DNA of 13,628 bases from Rickettsiales bacterium. GTDB lineage: Bacteria; Pseudomonadota; Alphaproteobacteria; Methylaequorales; Methylaequoraceae. The notes beneath the pieces are model-generated. The model did no database searches. It saw nothing but the letters and a program-made list of their open reading frames with translations, and had not been told where the DNA came from. The number at the start of each line of letters is the position of its first letter. Positions within the stretch are counted from its first letter, which is position 1. The DNA lies in the NCBI GenBank assembly GCA_002711625.1, contig PARR01000022.1:31032-44659 (forward strand). The letters run 5' to 3'. Of this stretch, positions 1 to 7,105 are shown in pieces. Both the position numbers and the translations under genes were made by a program.

Positions 1-2
1 TG

Positions 3-839
3 AGGGGTGGAAAGGCTGGAGCAGATTATCTTTTAAGTATAAATGAAAAAAATTTTGAAATATTGGAAAAAGTATCATCAACTCCAATAATTATACCAAA
101 TTCTCCTGGTGACATGGACTCTCTTGAAAGAATCATAAATATTCTACAAAAAGGAAAAAAAGATTTTTACGCAGATCCGATTCTTGATCCAATTCATTAT
201 GGATTCTCTGATTCCATTGTTAGGTATGTGGAATTAAGAAAAAAATTTCCAGAAATAAAAATACTTATGGGAACTGGAAACTTGACGGAATTAACTGATA
301 GTGATTCGGTTGGTGTTAATGCTATATTGATGGGCATAGTTTCTGAGCTATCAATTGGTGCAGTTCTTGTTGTTCAGGTAAGTGAACATTGTAAAAATTC
401 AATTAGAGAAACTGATATCGCCAGAAAAATAATGTTCTTTTCAAAAAAAAATCAACGTCTTCCATTCGGTATTGACGATGGCCTTATGTGTTTGTCAGAA
501 AGGAAACCAAAAAGATTCTTAAAAGATGAAGTCAAAGAAATTGTCGATATGGTAAAAGATAAAAATTTTAGAATACTTTTAGGTGAAAACGGAATTAATG
601 TATTTAATTCTGAATCTCATCAGGTTGGATTTAACCCCTACGATTTTTACGAAAAAATGAATGTCCATACAGATGGTAGTCATGCTTTTTATTTAGGTGT
701 TGAACTAGCTAAAGCACAAATCGCCAATGAACTAGGTAAAAATTATGATCAGGATAATAATTTGAAATGGGGAAAGATAAAAAAAAATAAAATTGATTTG
801 AAGAAAAGGCCAAATCTTAAAATAACTCAAAAAAAATGA
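3..839 (+). CDS. Dihydropteroate synthase-like protein (DUF6513), 5'-truncated by window edge
   Basis: The frame is open from base 3, before any start codon, so this is the C-terminal 278 residues of a longer protein; family members are, from memory, about 450-500 residues. A TTG at 63 is not the true start, because the residues before it (ending in the AGADYLL segment) also look like coding sequence. Recognisable family signatures are the IIPNSPGDM segment, the YADPILDPIHYG segment and the highly characteristic MGTGNLTELTDSDSVGVNA segment, which belong to the TIM-barrel pterin-binding-like proteins that accompany H4MPT genes in methanogens and methylotrophs. The role is presumed to be in methanopterin biosynthesis (pteroate-like condensation), but the exact reaction is not established. 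The stop overlaps the next gene's ATG (ATGA), so the two are translationally coupled. Family call is confident, function is inferred. Confidence 0.85.
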   Translation, partial: RGGKAGADYLLSINEKNFEILEKVSSTPIIIPNSPGDMDSLERIINILQKGKKDFYADPILDPIHYGFSDSIVRYVELRKKFPEIKILMGTGNLTELTDSDSVGVNAILMGIVSELSIGAVLVVQVSEHCKNSIRETDIARKIMFFSKKNQRLPFGIDDGLMCLSERKPKRFLKDEVKEIVDMVKDKNFRILLGENGINVFNSESHQVGFNPYDFYEKMNVHTDGSHAFYLGVELAKAQIANELGKNYDQDNNLKWGKIKKNKIDLKKRPNLKITQKK

Positions 840-1393
840 TATATGAAACAATAATCTCTACAATTGACAAAAATGGAAACGTAAATTTTTCTCCTTTTGG
901 TATAAAAAAAACAAACGACTTTATTTTTATTTCACCTTATGTTCCCTCCAAGTCTTTAAATAATCTAAAGGAAACATCATGTGCAGTAGTTAATTATACA
1001 ACCTCATCATTGGACTTTGTCAAATGTATAATTGGGAAAAAAAAATTTAAAATAAAAGAATGTAAATTTATAAAGTGTTTCTTCATGGAAAATTGTGTCT
1101 GTTACGATGAAGTAGAGGTTGTTGGGTTTGTTGATGACAAAGTCAGGCCCAAATTTAAATGTAAAATAGTTAGTTCAAAAAACCTGAACAAATTCCAAGG
1201 TTTTAATAGAGCTCAATTATCGATTATAGAGGCTTGTATTCTAGCCTCAAGGGTAAAAATGATTGAGAGAAACAAGATATTCAAAGATTTAAGCTATTTG
1301 GAAATTGCAATAACCAAAACAGCAGGTATTGAAGAAAGAAAAGCTTGGAGACTGATTAACGATTATATAACAAACGAATTATCGAGATTATAA
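836..1393 (+). CDS. DUF447 family protein of the H4MPT C1 cluster
   Basis: A 185-residue protein with the DUF447 (COG2457) pattern: an N-terminal beta-rich half resembling a flavin-reductase-type split barrel (ETIISTID..GNVNFSPFGI) and a C-terminal helical half with the family signature ACILASRVKMI followed by AITKTAGIEERKAW. The family is found almost only in organisms with H4MPT-linked C1 enzymes and has no firmly assigned reaction; flavin binding is a guess from the fold. The ATG at 836 overlaps the upstream TGA by four bases; another ATG at 843 is possible but the coupled start is preferred. The next gene follows after 7 nt, so it sits in the middle of a three-gene + strand operon. Confidence 0.8.
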   Translation: MIYETIISTIDKNGNVNFSPFGIKKTNDFIFISPYVPSKSLNNLKETSCAVVNYTTSSLDFVKCIIGKKKFKIKECKFIKCFFMENCVCYDEVEVVGFVDDKVRPKFKCKIVSSKNLNKFQGFNRAQLSIIEACILASRVKMIERNKIFKDLSYLEIAITKTAGIEERKAWRLINDYITNELSRL

Positions 1394-1400
1394 ATAAAAA

Positions 1401-2096
1401 ATGAGTAAGCTTCTTGTTAGTTGTAAGAATGCATCTGAGGTGTCAGTAATAAAGCATTTGGTAGATATAATAGATTTAAAAAACTCTGATGATGGTGCTC
1501 TTGGAGCATGGAAAACTGAAGAAATATTAAATGTAACAAAACATAAAAATTCAATGCCACCAATTTCAGCTACTTTAGGGAATTACAAGGATATTGAGTT
1601 GATAATACAAAGACTTCGCATGTTTGACAAATTAGGATTGGATTATATAAAATTTGGAATTTTCACTTCGGTTCAAGAAGAGATCGACTATTTGCTATAT
1701 AGAGTTGAAAGAGAAGAGATAAAAACGAAGATTGTAGCAGTTTTATTTGCTGATTTTGAATTTCATAATGACGATATCAAGATTAGTTTAATGAAATTTA
1801 GTAAATTCAAAATTAGGTATGTGATGCTTGATACAATAAAAAAGAAAAATTTAAGTCTGCTCCAAATTTATGATGAAAATTTTTTAAAGGAATTGGTCAA
1901 AATGTCTAAATCCAATAATATTAAAATCGGATTCGCCGGACAAATTAAAGAAGAAGATTTGAATAAGTTAATAAAACTCGATCCATATCTCTGTGGCATA
2001 AGATCAGCTGCTTGCTTTGAAAAACAAAGGAAAAATCAAATATCAAAAACTAATGTAAAAAAAATTAAGTTTTATTTTGATGTCGATAACAAGTAA
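1401..2096 (+). CDS. mfnB: (5-formylfuran-3-yl)methyl phosphate synthase, MfnB
   Basis: MfnB (DUF556, COG1891) condenses two glyceraldehyde-3-phosphates into 4-(hydroxymethyl)-2-furaldehyde phosphate, the furan core of methanofuran/methylofuran. The 231-residue length fits the family. The N-terminus runs LLVSCKNASE and then DIIDLKNSDDGALGAW, placing a lysine at residue 27, the position reported as the Schiff-base lysine in Methanocaldococcus MfnB. The SATLGNYKDIE, YIKFGIF, RYVMLDT and IGFAGQI segments match the TIM-barrel strands of the family. The gene starts 7 nt after the DUF447 gene. Its last 25 bases overlap the convergent mfnF tail, so no terminator can lie between them. Assignment is strong; substrate is by homology. 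Confidence 0.9.
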   Translation: MSKLLVSCKNASEVSVIKHLVDIIDLKNSDDGALGAWKTEEILNVTKHKNSMPPISATLGNYKDIELIIQRLRMFDKLGLDYIKFGIFTSVQEEIDYLLYRVEREEIKTKIVAVLFADFEFHNDDIKISLMKFSKFKIRYVMLDTIKKKNLSLLQIYDENFLKELVKMSKSNNIKIGFAGQIKEEDLNKLIKLDPYLCGIRSAACFEKQRKNQISKTNVKKIKFYFDVDNK

Positions 2097-3097
2097 GCAA
2101 CTGAAAAAGCAGGCGCATGCAGTGCTGCCATTGTTTTAAGTTTATCTGAACTATTAGTAATCAAGTTGTCAAAGGGTAACAATCTACATTTTTTAGGTTT
2201 AAGCAATTTTATAAGTATATCTTTACCAATTCCACTTGTTATTATTGGGTGTTCTGGTTCCAAATTATATTTTTTTCTCAAGATATTTATTGACTTGTTA
2301 ATTAAAGCAATTTGCTTACTAACAATATTTTTAGAAATTTGAATTATAAAATCCTCTAAAGAAGTATCATAGTCAATTCCAAGGTTTCTAGATACTCTAC
2401 ACAAACTGTTAATATAGCTTTTACTTCTGAGATCTGAAGTATCATCGATGTCGTGATATAACTCCAGCAAATTACTGATTCTATATATATCAGCCATGTT
2501 GGAAAAAATTTCTGGAATAATATTAAAAGTTTTATCATCGATTTTTACTTTATTGGTAATACTGAATATGGGTGTTCGTACTAAGCCAGAATATAATAAT
2601 TCTGAGTTATTCAATCTTGAAAAATCATCAAAATGGACATTTTTAATTTTATTATTTTTAACACATATCAAATCAGTTGTTGTTGATCCAAAATCTATGA
2701 TAATACAATTTGAAACTTCATGGGAAACATAACTTCCAATTGCATGCCAATTCATAGAGATAACATTTTTGTATTTAGCTTTTTTAACAAAAGAAGACTT
2801 ACCTAGAGAATAAAAAAAAAAGTCGTTCTTCAAATTTTTACAGTAACTCAATAAAGTGTTAAAACCTTGTTTTCGTGTTTTAAATGAATCGCACAGTTCA
2901 GCAGTCATTGTGATTCCAATTAGAGTTTTTTCATTAATATATTTATTAATTTGTTTAATAAAAGTTAAAAAATCTTTTGATTTATCCCAAAAGTAAAATT
3001 TCAGATATTCAACAAGAACAATCTGTCTTGTTTTATTTAAACCTACTACTTTAATGTGAGCACCGCCTATATCTAATCCTAAATATTGAATTTTCAT
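2072..3097 (-). CDS. mfnF: MfnF-type ASKHA protein, H4MPT-linked C1 pathway (hydantoinase/oxoprolinase-like)
   Basis: A 341-residue protein of the COG1548 / MJ0840 type. The N-terminal YLGLDIGGAHIKVVGL is the phosphate-1 loop of the actin/sugar-kinase/Hsp70 fold. ITMTAELCDSFKTRKQG (about 62-78) is the family hallmark, IIDFGSTTTDL (about 133-143) is the second phosphate loop, and ITSGIGKD near residue 287 is the adenosine-side motif. In methanogens MfnF joins the aminomethylfuran pyrophosphate to the glutamyl-tyramine phenol; in methylotrophs the phenol partner is probably a tyrosine derivative. The start ATG lies one base after the upstream ATP-grasp stop codon, so the two are one operon. The 3' end overlaps convergent mfnB by 25 bp. 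Earlier databases call this a probable transcriptional regulator/sugar kinase, which should not be propagated. Confidence 0.85.
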   Translation of the reverse strand: MKIQYLGLDIGGAHIKVVGLNKTRQIVLVEYLKFYFWDKSKDFLTFIKQINKYINEKTLIGITMTAELCDSFKTRKQGFNTLLSYCKNLKNDFFFYSLGKSSFVKKAKYKNVISMNWHAIGSYVSHEVSNCIIIDFGSTTTDLICVKNNKIKNVHFDDFSRLNNSELLYSGLVRTPIFSITNKVKIDDKTFNIIPEIFSNMADIYRISNLLELYHDIDDTSDLRSKSYINSLCRVSRNLGIDYDTSLEDFIIQISKNIVSKQIALINKSINILRKKYNLEPEHPIITSGIGKDILIKLLKPKKCRLLPFDNLITNSSDKLKTMAALHAPAFSVAYLLSTSK

Positions 3098-3098
3098 A

Positions 3099-4054
3099 TT
3101 AAAAAATTATTTTTTTTTTTTCCCTAACAATTAATTTAGAACAGTTTAAGATATTGTTAAAATACAGATCAAATATAGACTTTATAATTTCTTTTCCATA
3201 CACTTTTTTAAGTCCGATATATGTACTTGTGAATCTACAATTAATTTCCATTACATGCCACCTACCCTTAATCATCACAACATCGATACCAATAAACCCA
3301 AAAAGTCCTAAAAATTTTTGTGATATTTCTTTAGCTAGTAATTCAAAATCACCTCTATATTTCTCTGCACCTCCAATAAGTGATCCAATTTGTGTAATCC
3401 TTCTTTTTTTTTTTTTAATGATGTGTAGGTTACATCCTAGCACCAGAAATTGCCCTTTAATACAGATCATCGAAAAACTGGCTTTTTTGCCACTGAAATA
3501 TTCCTGACACATCATTTCGGGTGGTATGGTAGCTGTTGAATTTCTGCAATAATAAAGTTTTTCTGAACCTGCTCCGTATTCTGGTTTTATAATAATAAAA
3601 TTTTTTTTAATTTGATTAGGTTGTTTTTCTGGCACACATGGGATTTTTTTTTTTTTAATAATTTAAATGTTTGTCTTTTTGAAGAAAATAACTTTACCAT
3701 TTCACCATTACTATGAAGTAAAAAAAAATCTTTGTTTATTTCTTCAAAGATTTTATATCCTATTCCTTTTGATTCAGGAGCAACTAAAATCACAGGTAAG
3801 TTTTTTGGAAAAGATTTTAAAATTGAAAAAATATTTTTATTAGGACCAGTTAAGTGATAAGTTACTTTTTTTAGATTTTGTTTCTTGAGTTTGTAGTTTC
3901 TTAAGATATGGATCTTTTTAATAGATGTGAATTCGACAATATCGACAATTAAGTTATCAACTAAATTTAGAGCTTCAGAAAAAATACTTTTTTCCTTATA
4001 ATTTGATATTTCAGGCAAAGATGTGAAATACTCCAGTAAAATACAAGAATGCAT
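3099..4054 (-). CDS. MfnD-like ATP-grasp ligase (methylofuran pathway), frame broken in an A13 tract
   Basis: Two overlapping frames together encode one ATP-grasp protein of about 318 residues. The N-terminal part starts at ATG 4054 (MHSCILLEYFTSLPE; an in-frame ATG at 4069 is an alternative) and runs to the 13-T tract at 3644-3656, coding KLLKKKK. The C-terminal part lies in another frame from that tract to 3099: it continues IPCVPEKQ, then FIIIKPEYGAGSEK (ATP-binding loop), QEYFSGKKASFSM, and GFIGIDVVMIKGRWHVMEINCRF (metal-binding E-x-N). One extra A or two fewer in the coding strand restores a single frame, and no other stop interrupts it. In methanogens MfnD ligates glutamate to tyramine; in methylotrophs the amine is probably tyrosine. 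The downstream mfnF, one base away, supports the methylofuran role. It may be a sequencing error, transcriptional slippage, or a young pseudogene. Confidence 0.75.
3974..4002 (+). promoter_or_regulatory. Candidate sigma70 promoter for the HisA-like gene
   Basis: TTCAGA at 3974-3979 (4/6 match to the -35 consensus), a 17-bp spacer and a perfect TATAAT at 3997-4002. Transcription would begin around 4009, leaving a leader of about 14 nt before the GTG at 4023. It lies inside the oppositely oriented mfnD-like coding region. In AT-rich DNA chance matches are common, but spacing and position are right. Confidence 0.45.
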
Positions 4055-4751
4055 ATTCAAAAGTAACATAAAAACAATCTTTGCAGTAGATATTAAAAAG
4101 GGAAAGGTTGTTAAGGCGTTTGCTGGATTAAGGTTCAACTACAAACCTTTGAGTATAAATAATTCTGATTATTCCAATCCTATAAAATTAATTGAAATAG
4201 TAAGAATAAAGTTTAATTTAGAAAATATTTATATTGCTGATCTTGACTCAATCCAAAATTTAAAACCAAACACCGGGATAATTTTAGAAATCTTAAAAAA
4301 ATTTCCAAAAATTAATTTTTATATAGACAGCGGTCTCTCTTACCCTATTTCAATATCTGATCTACAAAGATTATTTATTAAAAATCAACTTGAAAACTTT
4401 AAAATTATTCTTGGTACTGAAAGTTTAAGGATATTTAGGTTACAGAATTTACGAAGAAATCGTAATTGTTTAATTTCAGTTGATTTTAATGGAAAACAAA
4501 ATAAGTGGTTATTAAAATTAACAAAAAACAATTTATCAGTTGATTTGATATTCATGTTTTTAAAAAGAGTTGGTGGGAGGGGAGTCGATTGGAAGAAGAG
4601 CAAAGAATTAGTTGAGTTATTTCCAAACAAAAAATGTTTTTTTGCTGGAGGAGTTAGGAGCTGTATGGATATATATAGATTAGAAAAAATCGGGTTTAGG
4701 GGTGTAATTTTATCAACAATAATCCATTATAAAATTAGGGACGGATTTTAA
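4023..4751 (+). CDS. HisA-like TIM-barrel protein of the H4MPT cluster (COG1411)
   Basis: A 242-residue (beta/alpha)8 protein related to HisA: FAVDIKKGKVVKAFAG (20-35) with NYKPL, IYIADLDSI (69-77), FYIDSGLS (99-106), ILGTESL (129-135), ISVDFNG (151-157), RVGGRGVD (182-189) and FAGGVRSCMDI (207-217). These keep the paired Asp positions and C-terminal phosphate-binding loops of HisA/HisF, but histidine genes are absent and relatives of this type sit in methanogen and methylotroph C1 clusters. A role in methanopterin or methylofuran synthesis is inferred; the reaction is unknown. The start is GTG at 4023, with a weak AGG at 4013-4015. Homology proper begins only near residue 17, where an ATA codon at 4068 is the other candidate. 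It overlaps the divergent mfnD-like gene head to head by 32 bp. Confidence 0.82.
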   Translation: MKYSSKIQECIFKSNIKTIFAVDIKKGKVVKAFAGLRFNYKPLSINNSDYSNPIKLIEIVRIKFNLENIYIADLDSIQNLKPNTGIILEILKKFPKINFYIDSGLSYPISISDLQRLFIKNQLENFKIILGTESLRIFRLQNLRRNRNCLISVDFNGKQNKWLLKLTKNNLSVDLIFMFLKRVGGRGVDWKKSKELVELFPNKKCFFAGGVRSCMDIYRLEKIGFRGVILSTIIHYKIRDGF

Positions 4752-4783
4752 CGCCCCTTATTTTATTTTTTAAAAATTGAAAG

Positions 4784-4824
4784 CAACCTTGAAAGCCAAC
4801 TCTCATTAAGAGTTTTCTCGGTTG
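4784..4824 (-). terminator. Interrupted stem-loop between convergent HisA-like gene and fae, probable fae terminator
   Basis: The inner stem is AACTCT (4798-4803) pairing with AGAGTT (4809-4814) around a 5-base loop. It extends through GAA (4791-4793)/TTC (4815-4817) to an outer CAACC (4784-4788)/GGTTG (4820-4824), with small internal loops. On the - strand it ends 20 bases past the fae stop and is followed by a CTTTCAATTTTTA stretch, as expected for an intrinsic terminator. On the + strand the HisA-like gene ends 32 bases before it, with a short T run, so it may act in both directions or as an mRNA 3' stabiliser. Confidence 0.55.
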
Positions 4825-4843
4825 ACTCCATGTTGTTCGAATT

Positions 4844-5353
4844 TCATTTGGCCGCAAAAGGATGCTCAGCAGAATCTTTTGCTGAAACAACATCGCTAGT
4901 TTTAGGTTCGCCTGAAACCGCTCTTTCGATAGACTCTTTAGTTGCTTGATAATTATACTCTTGAATTTTTTTATCATCTTCAGCTAACCAATGAATAAAG
5001 ACTCCTACAGAAATAAATAAATTATCAGCCTCGTCTGCGGGAATAGTTCCTTCTTCAACACAGTCCATAACTGCTTTTGCGACACCGTGCTGGGCTGGCC
5101 CAAACATTTGAACAGCTTGTTTTGCTCCTTTTATGGTTACTTTATTGAACATACATGTAGCCGGTTTAGCCATTAAATTTGGCGCAACAACTGCTAACAG
5201 TGCAGTAAATCCGTCTTTGTTATTGGTAAGACTATTAGCAAAAGCAGTTTCTGCGGCAGTTCCTCTAGGACCTATAATTAAGTCAATATGAGCAACTTCA
5301 TTGCCGTCTCCGACAAGCGACTCACCCACTAGCATTTTAGTAATCTTGGCCAT
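4844..5353 (-). CDS. fae: Formaldehyde-activating enzyme, Fae
   Basis: Fae catalyses condensation of free formaldehyde with (dephospho-)H4MPT to methylene-H4MPT, the entry step of the pathway in the cytoplasm. The 169-residue protein is essentially collinear with methylotroph Fae: [20 protein letters not shown] with the conserved catalytic histidine at residue 22, [43 protein letters not shown], and the C-terminal HPFAAK. It is a stand-alone Fae, with no fused Hps domain. It has its own predicted promoter, a strong ribosome binding site and a downstream stem-loop. Its codons are visibly richer in G and C than those of its neighbours, all as expected for a very abundant protein. Identification is essentially certain. 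Confidence 0.98.
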   Translation of the reverse strand: MAKITKMLVGESLVGDGNEVAHIDLIIGPRGTAAETAFANSLTNNKDGFTALLAVVAPNLMAKPATCMFNKVTIKGAKQAVQMFGPAQHGVAKAVMDCVEEGTIPADEADNLFISVGVFIHWLAEDDKKIQEYNYQATKESIERAVSGEPKTSDVVSAKDSAEHPFAAK

Positions 5354-5357
5354 ATTT

Positions 5358-5362
5358 CCTCC
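5358..5362 (-). promoter_or_regulatory. Strong ribosome binding site of fae
   Basis: GGAGG (reading GGAGGAAAT then ATG) precedes the fae start at 5353. It is one of the clearest Shine-Dalgarno sequences in the window, where most genes have weak sites or rely on overlap with the previous gene. It confirms the fae start and fits high expression. Confidence 0.8.
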
Positions 5363-5399
5363 ATTTAGTTGTTAAATTTTTATTGCTTTATAATAAAAA

Positions 5400-6230
5400 C
5401 TAAATTATATCGATAATTTTATCCATTAGCAAGGTAGTTACAGTTAAATCTGCAGAAGTACCTGGATTGAAATTCAACTTTTTCAAATATCTGTCAAAAT
5501 CACGTAATTGGAAAAAATATGACCCTTTTTTATAATTTAATCTTTTTTTTAAAGTTATACTTTTTTTTCTGATCATTTCTGCCTTGAAAGTACCATGTTT
5601 TCTCTGCAAATGACTATCTAAATCGTATCCTAGATAGTCTAAAAATAAAAAAATACAGGCTTTTTCTCGGTTATGATAAAGTTTATTTTTTTTAAAAGAA
5701 GGTAGCCCATATTTGATAATCTCATTATAATTATCAATGTAGCATCGTGATATTCTATCTCTTGAGGAACCGATTTTCATGACGTCATTGAAATTTAATG
5801 AACGGTTCTTGATTTTGTCTTGAATGTTACCTTTTCCAGAATAATTTTTTATTCCTCCAGGTTTAGAGTATTTTATCGCCTGAAAAATCAAGTCCCCTTC
5901 ATTTTCATTAATACTTTTTAAAATTTCATTGATATAGACATTATCAAATTTCAATAGTGATTTTATGATTGGGGCACAAAGTAATATTATACCTAAATTA
6001 TAATTTGAACCTAAACTATCAAAACATTTTTTTGCTGACAAAAAAATACTTTCACCTAGTGAAAGTTCTTTATTAAATAAGAAATCAGATGATATTTTTG
6101 CAGCTTCTCTAAATTTAGATATTTTTGATGAGCTGAAATTTGTCATTGTATTCTGATTTCCTGGTTTTAAATAGGTCAGCTCTTCAAAACAAGAATTAAT
6201 ATAGATTTTTTTCAATTCAAAACTATTCAC
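5400..6230 (-). CDS. Triphosphoribosyl-dephospho-CoA synthase-like protein (CitG family)
   Basis: A 276-residue all-helical protein of COG1767. Motifs seen: LKPGN (21-25), LGSNYNLGIILLCAPI (73-88), SKPGGIKNYSGKGNIQD, IGSSRDRISRCYIDNYNEI, HLQRKHG and NPGTSADLTVTTL near the C-terminus; these form the ATP/phosphoribosyl binding site in CitG/MdcB. There are no citrate or malonate lyase genes nearby. Homologues in methylotroph C1 clusters (I believe orf7 of Methylobacterium) are required for or associated with H4MPT function. Because CitG builds an alpha-glycosidic ribosyl linkage, a part in assembling the ribofuranosyl portion of methanopterin is plausible but is my inference. The start is GTG at 6230, one base after the upstream stop, with AAGG-type ribosome-binding sequence inside the previous gene. 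Confidence 0.85.
   Translation of the reverse strand: MNSFELKKIYINSCFEELTYLKPGNQNTMTNFSSSKISKFREAAKISSDFLFNKELSLGESIFLSAKKCFDSLGSNYNLGIILLCAPIIKSLLKFDNVYINEILKSINENEGDLIFQAIKYSKPGGIKNYSGKGNIQDKIKNRSLNFNDVMKIGSSRDRISRCYIDNYNEIIKYGLPSFKKNKLYHNREKACIFLFLDYLGYDLDSHLQRKHGTFKAEMIRKKSITLKKRLNYKKGSYFFQLRDFDRYLKKLNFNPGTSADLTVTTLLMDKIIDII
5404..5432 (-). promoter_or_regulatory. Predicted sigma70 promoter of fae inside the CitG-like gene
   Basis: On the - strand: TTGCTA (5432-5427) as -35 with 4/6 matches to TTGACA, an exactly 17-bp spacer, and a perfect TATAAT (5409-5404) as -10. Transcription would begin near 5397, giving a leader of roughly 44 nt that carries the GGAGG site. It overlaps the last codons of the upstream CitG-like gene, so fae can be expressed independently of the long cofactor-biosynthesis operon. 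Confidence 0.6.
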
Positions 6231-6231
6231 A

Positions 6232-7104
6232 TTACCTTACCTTCCTAAGGAAATCCTCCACGAGAATTTTTGTTATGTTCTTATTTTCCTCTACTTTTTG
6301 AATGGCTTTCCAAGATGGTATACTATTAATCTCTAGAATGAAGAATTCTTTTTTAAATTCTATGAGGTCTATCCCTGCATATCCAAGTCTGAATATTTTA
6401 GAAACTTTAGTACATATTTTTTTTAATTTTGTTGAAACGTTAATCTTTTCAAATTTTGCTCCTTGGTACACATTCGTTACTAATTGCTTTGATGTTCTCT
6501 TCATAGCACTTACAACTTTGTGATTACTAATAATTACCCTGAAGTCATTGAAATTTTTTGAATTTATATCACCTACAAATTCTTGGATATAAAATATATT
6601 TCCATCTGGATTTAATATTTTTAATTTCATTTTATCTTTTATTAAAAAAATATTTTTCCCTTGTGAACCAAATATTGGTTTAATTAAGTAATTTTTAGTT
6701 TTTGAAAGTTTGGGATAATGTAAGTTTAGTTGATTCCAAATCAGAGTCTTTGGAGAAGAAATTTTATTTATACCTAGAATTCCTGACGTTCTTACTTTAT
6801 CTACAGTTTTTTCAATTACATTAGGAGAATTATGAATATATATTCCCTGTGCCTCAAGGAGATGAAGAATTGTTAGTTTGGTGGTGATTTGCTCAAGTGT
6901 TCCGTGTCCAATATATCTTACCCATACAGCCGAGAGTTTTAACTTTTTATCACGTTGAAATAATTCAAATTTTTTCCCGCTAATTTTTAAAATAAGTTCA
7001 TCAAAATTAATTTTTTTTACATTACAGTTGTTTTGATTTAGATGTATTCTTAGTTTTCTTGTATGCCAATCATGACTATCGGCAACGATTCCGATTGTAA
7101 ACAT
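6232..7104 (-). CDS. RimK-like ATP-grasp ligase of the H4MPT cluster
   Basis: A 290-residue ATP-grasp ligase. The N-terminal IGIVADSHDWHTRKL begins the pre-ATP-grasp domain; AVWVRYIG (59-66) and IHNSPNVIEKTVDK (90-103) are typical of RimK/MptN. ATP contacts are YLIKPIFGSQGKNI (139-152), IQEFV (173-177) and DFRVII (187-192); the metal site is GYAGIDLIEF and FILEINSIPSW (255-265). RimK relatives add glutamate to cofactors (MptN to H4MPT, CofF to F420) or to proteins. In a methylotroph, polyglutamylation of methylofuran or modification of dephospho-H4MPT is plausible; which one is not decidable here. It starts at ATG 7104, one base after the mch stop, and is followed one base later by the CitG-like gene. 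Confidence 0.82.
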   Translation of the reverse strand: MFTIGIVADSHDWHTRKLRIHLNQNNCNVKKINFDELILKISGKKFELFQRDKKLKLSAVWVRYIGHGTLEQITTKLTILHLLEAQGIYIHNSPNVIEKTVDKVRTSGILGINKISSPKTLIWNQLNLHYPKLSKTKNYLIKPIFGSQGKNIFLIKDKMKLKILNPDGNIFYIQEFVGDINSKNFNDFRVIISNHKVVSAMKRTSKQLVTNVYQGAKFEKINVSTKLKKICTKVSKIFRLGYAGIDLIEFKKEFFILEINSIPSWKAIQKVEENKNITKILVEDFLRKVR

Positions 7105-7105
7105 T

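Noticed and set aside
63..65. TTG at 63 as start of the DUF6513 gene
   Set aside because: The frame is open upstream to base 3 with sequence that reads as part of the same protein, so the gene is cut by the window edge.
3587..4138. Stand-alone 183-residue gene on the - strand
   Set aside because: Its part beyond the A13 tract is out-of-frame sequence, and the residues before 4069 are antisense to the HisA-like gene; it is the first part of the frameshifted ATP-grasp gene.
4023..4751. True histidine-biosynthesis HisA
   Set aside because: The sequence diverges from HisA, no his genes are adjacent, and this HisA-related type is a regular member of H4MPT clusters.
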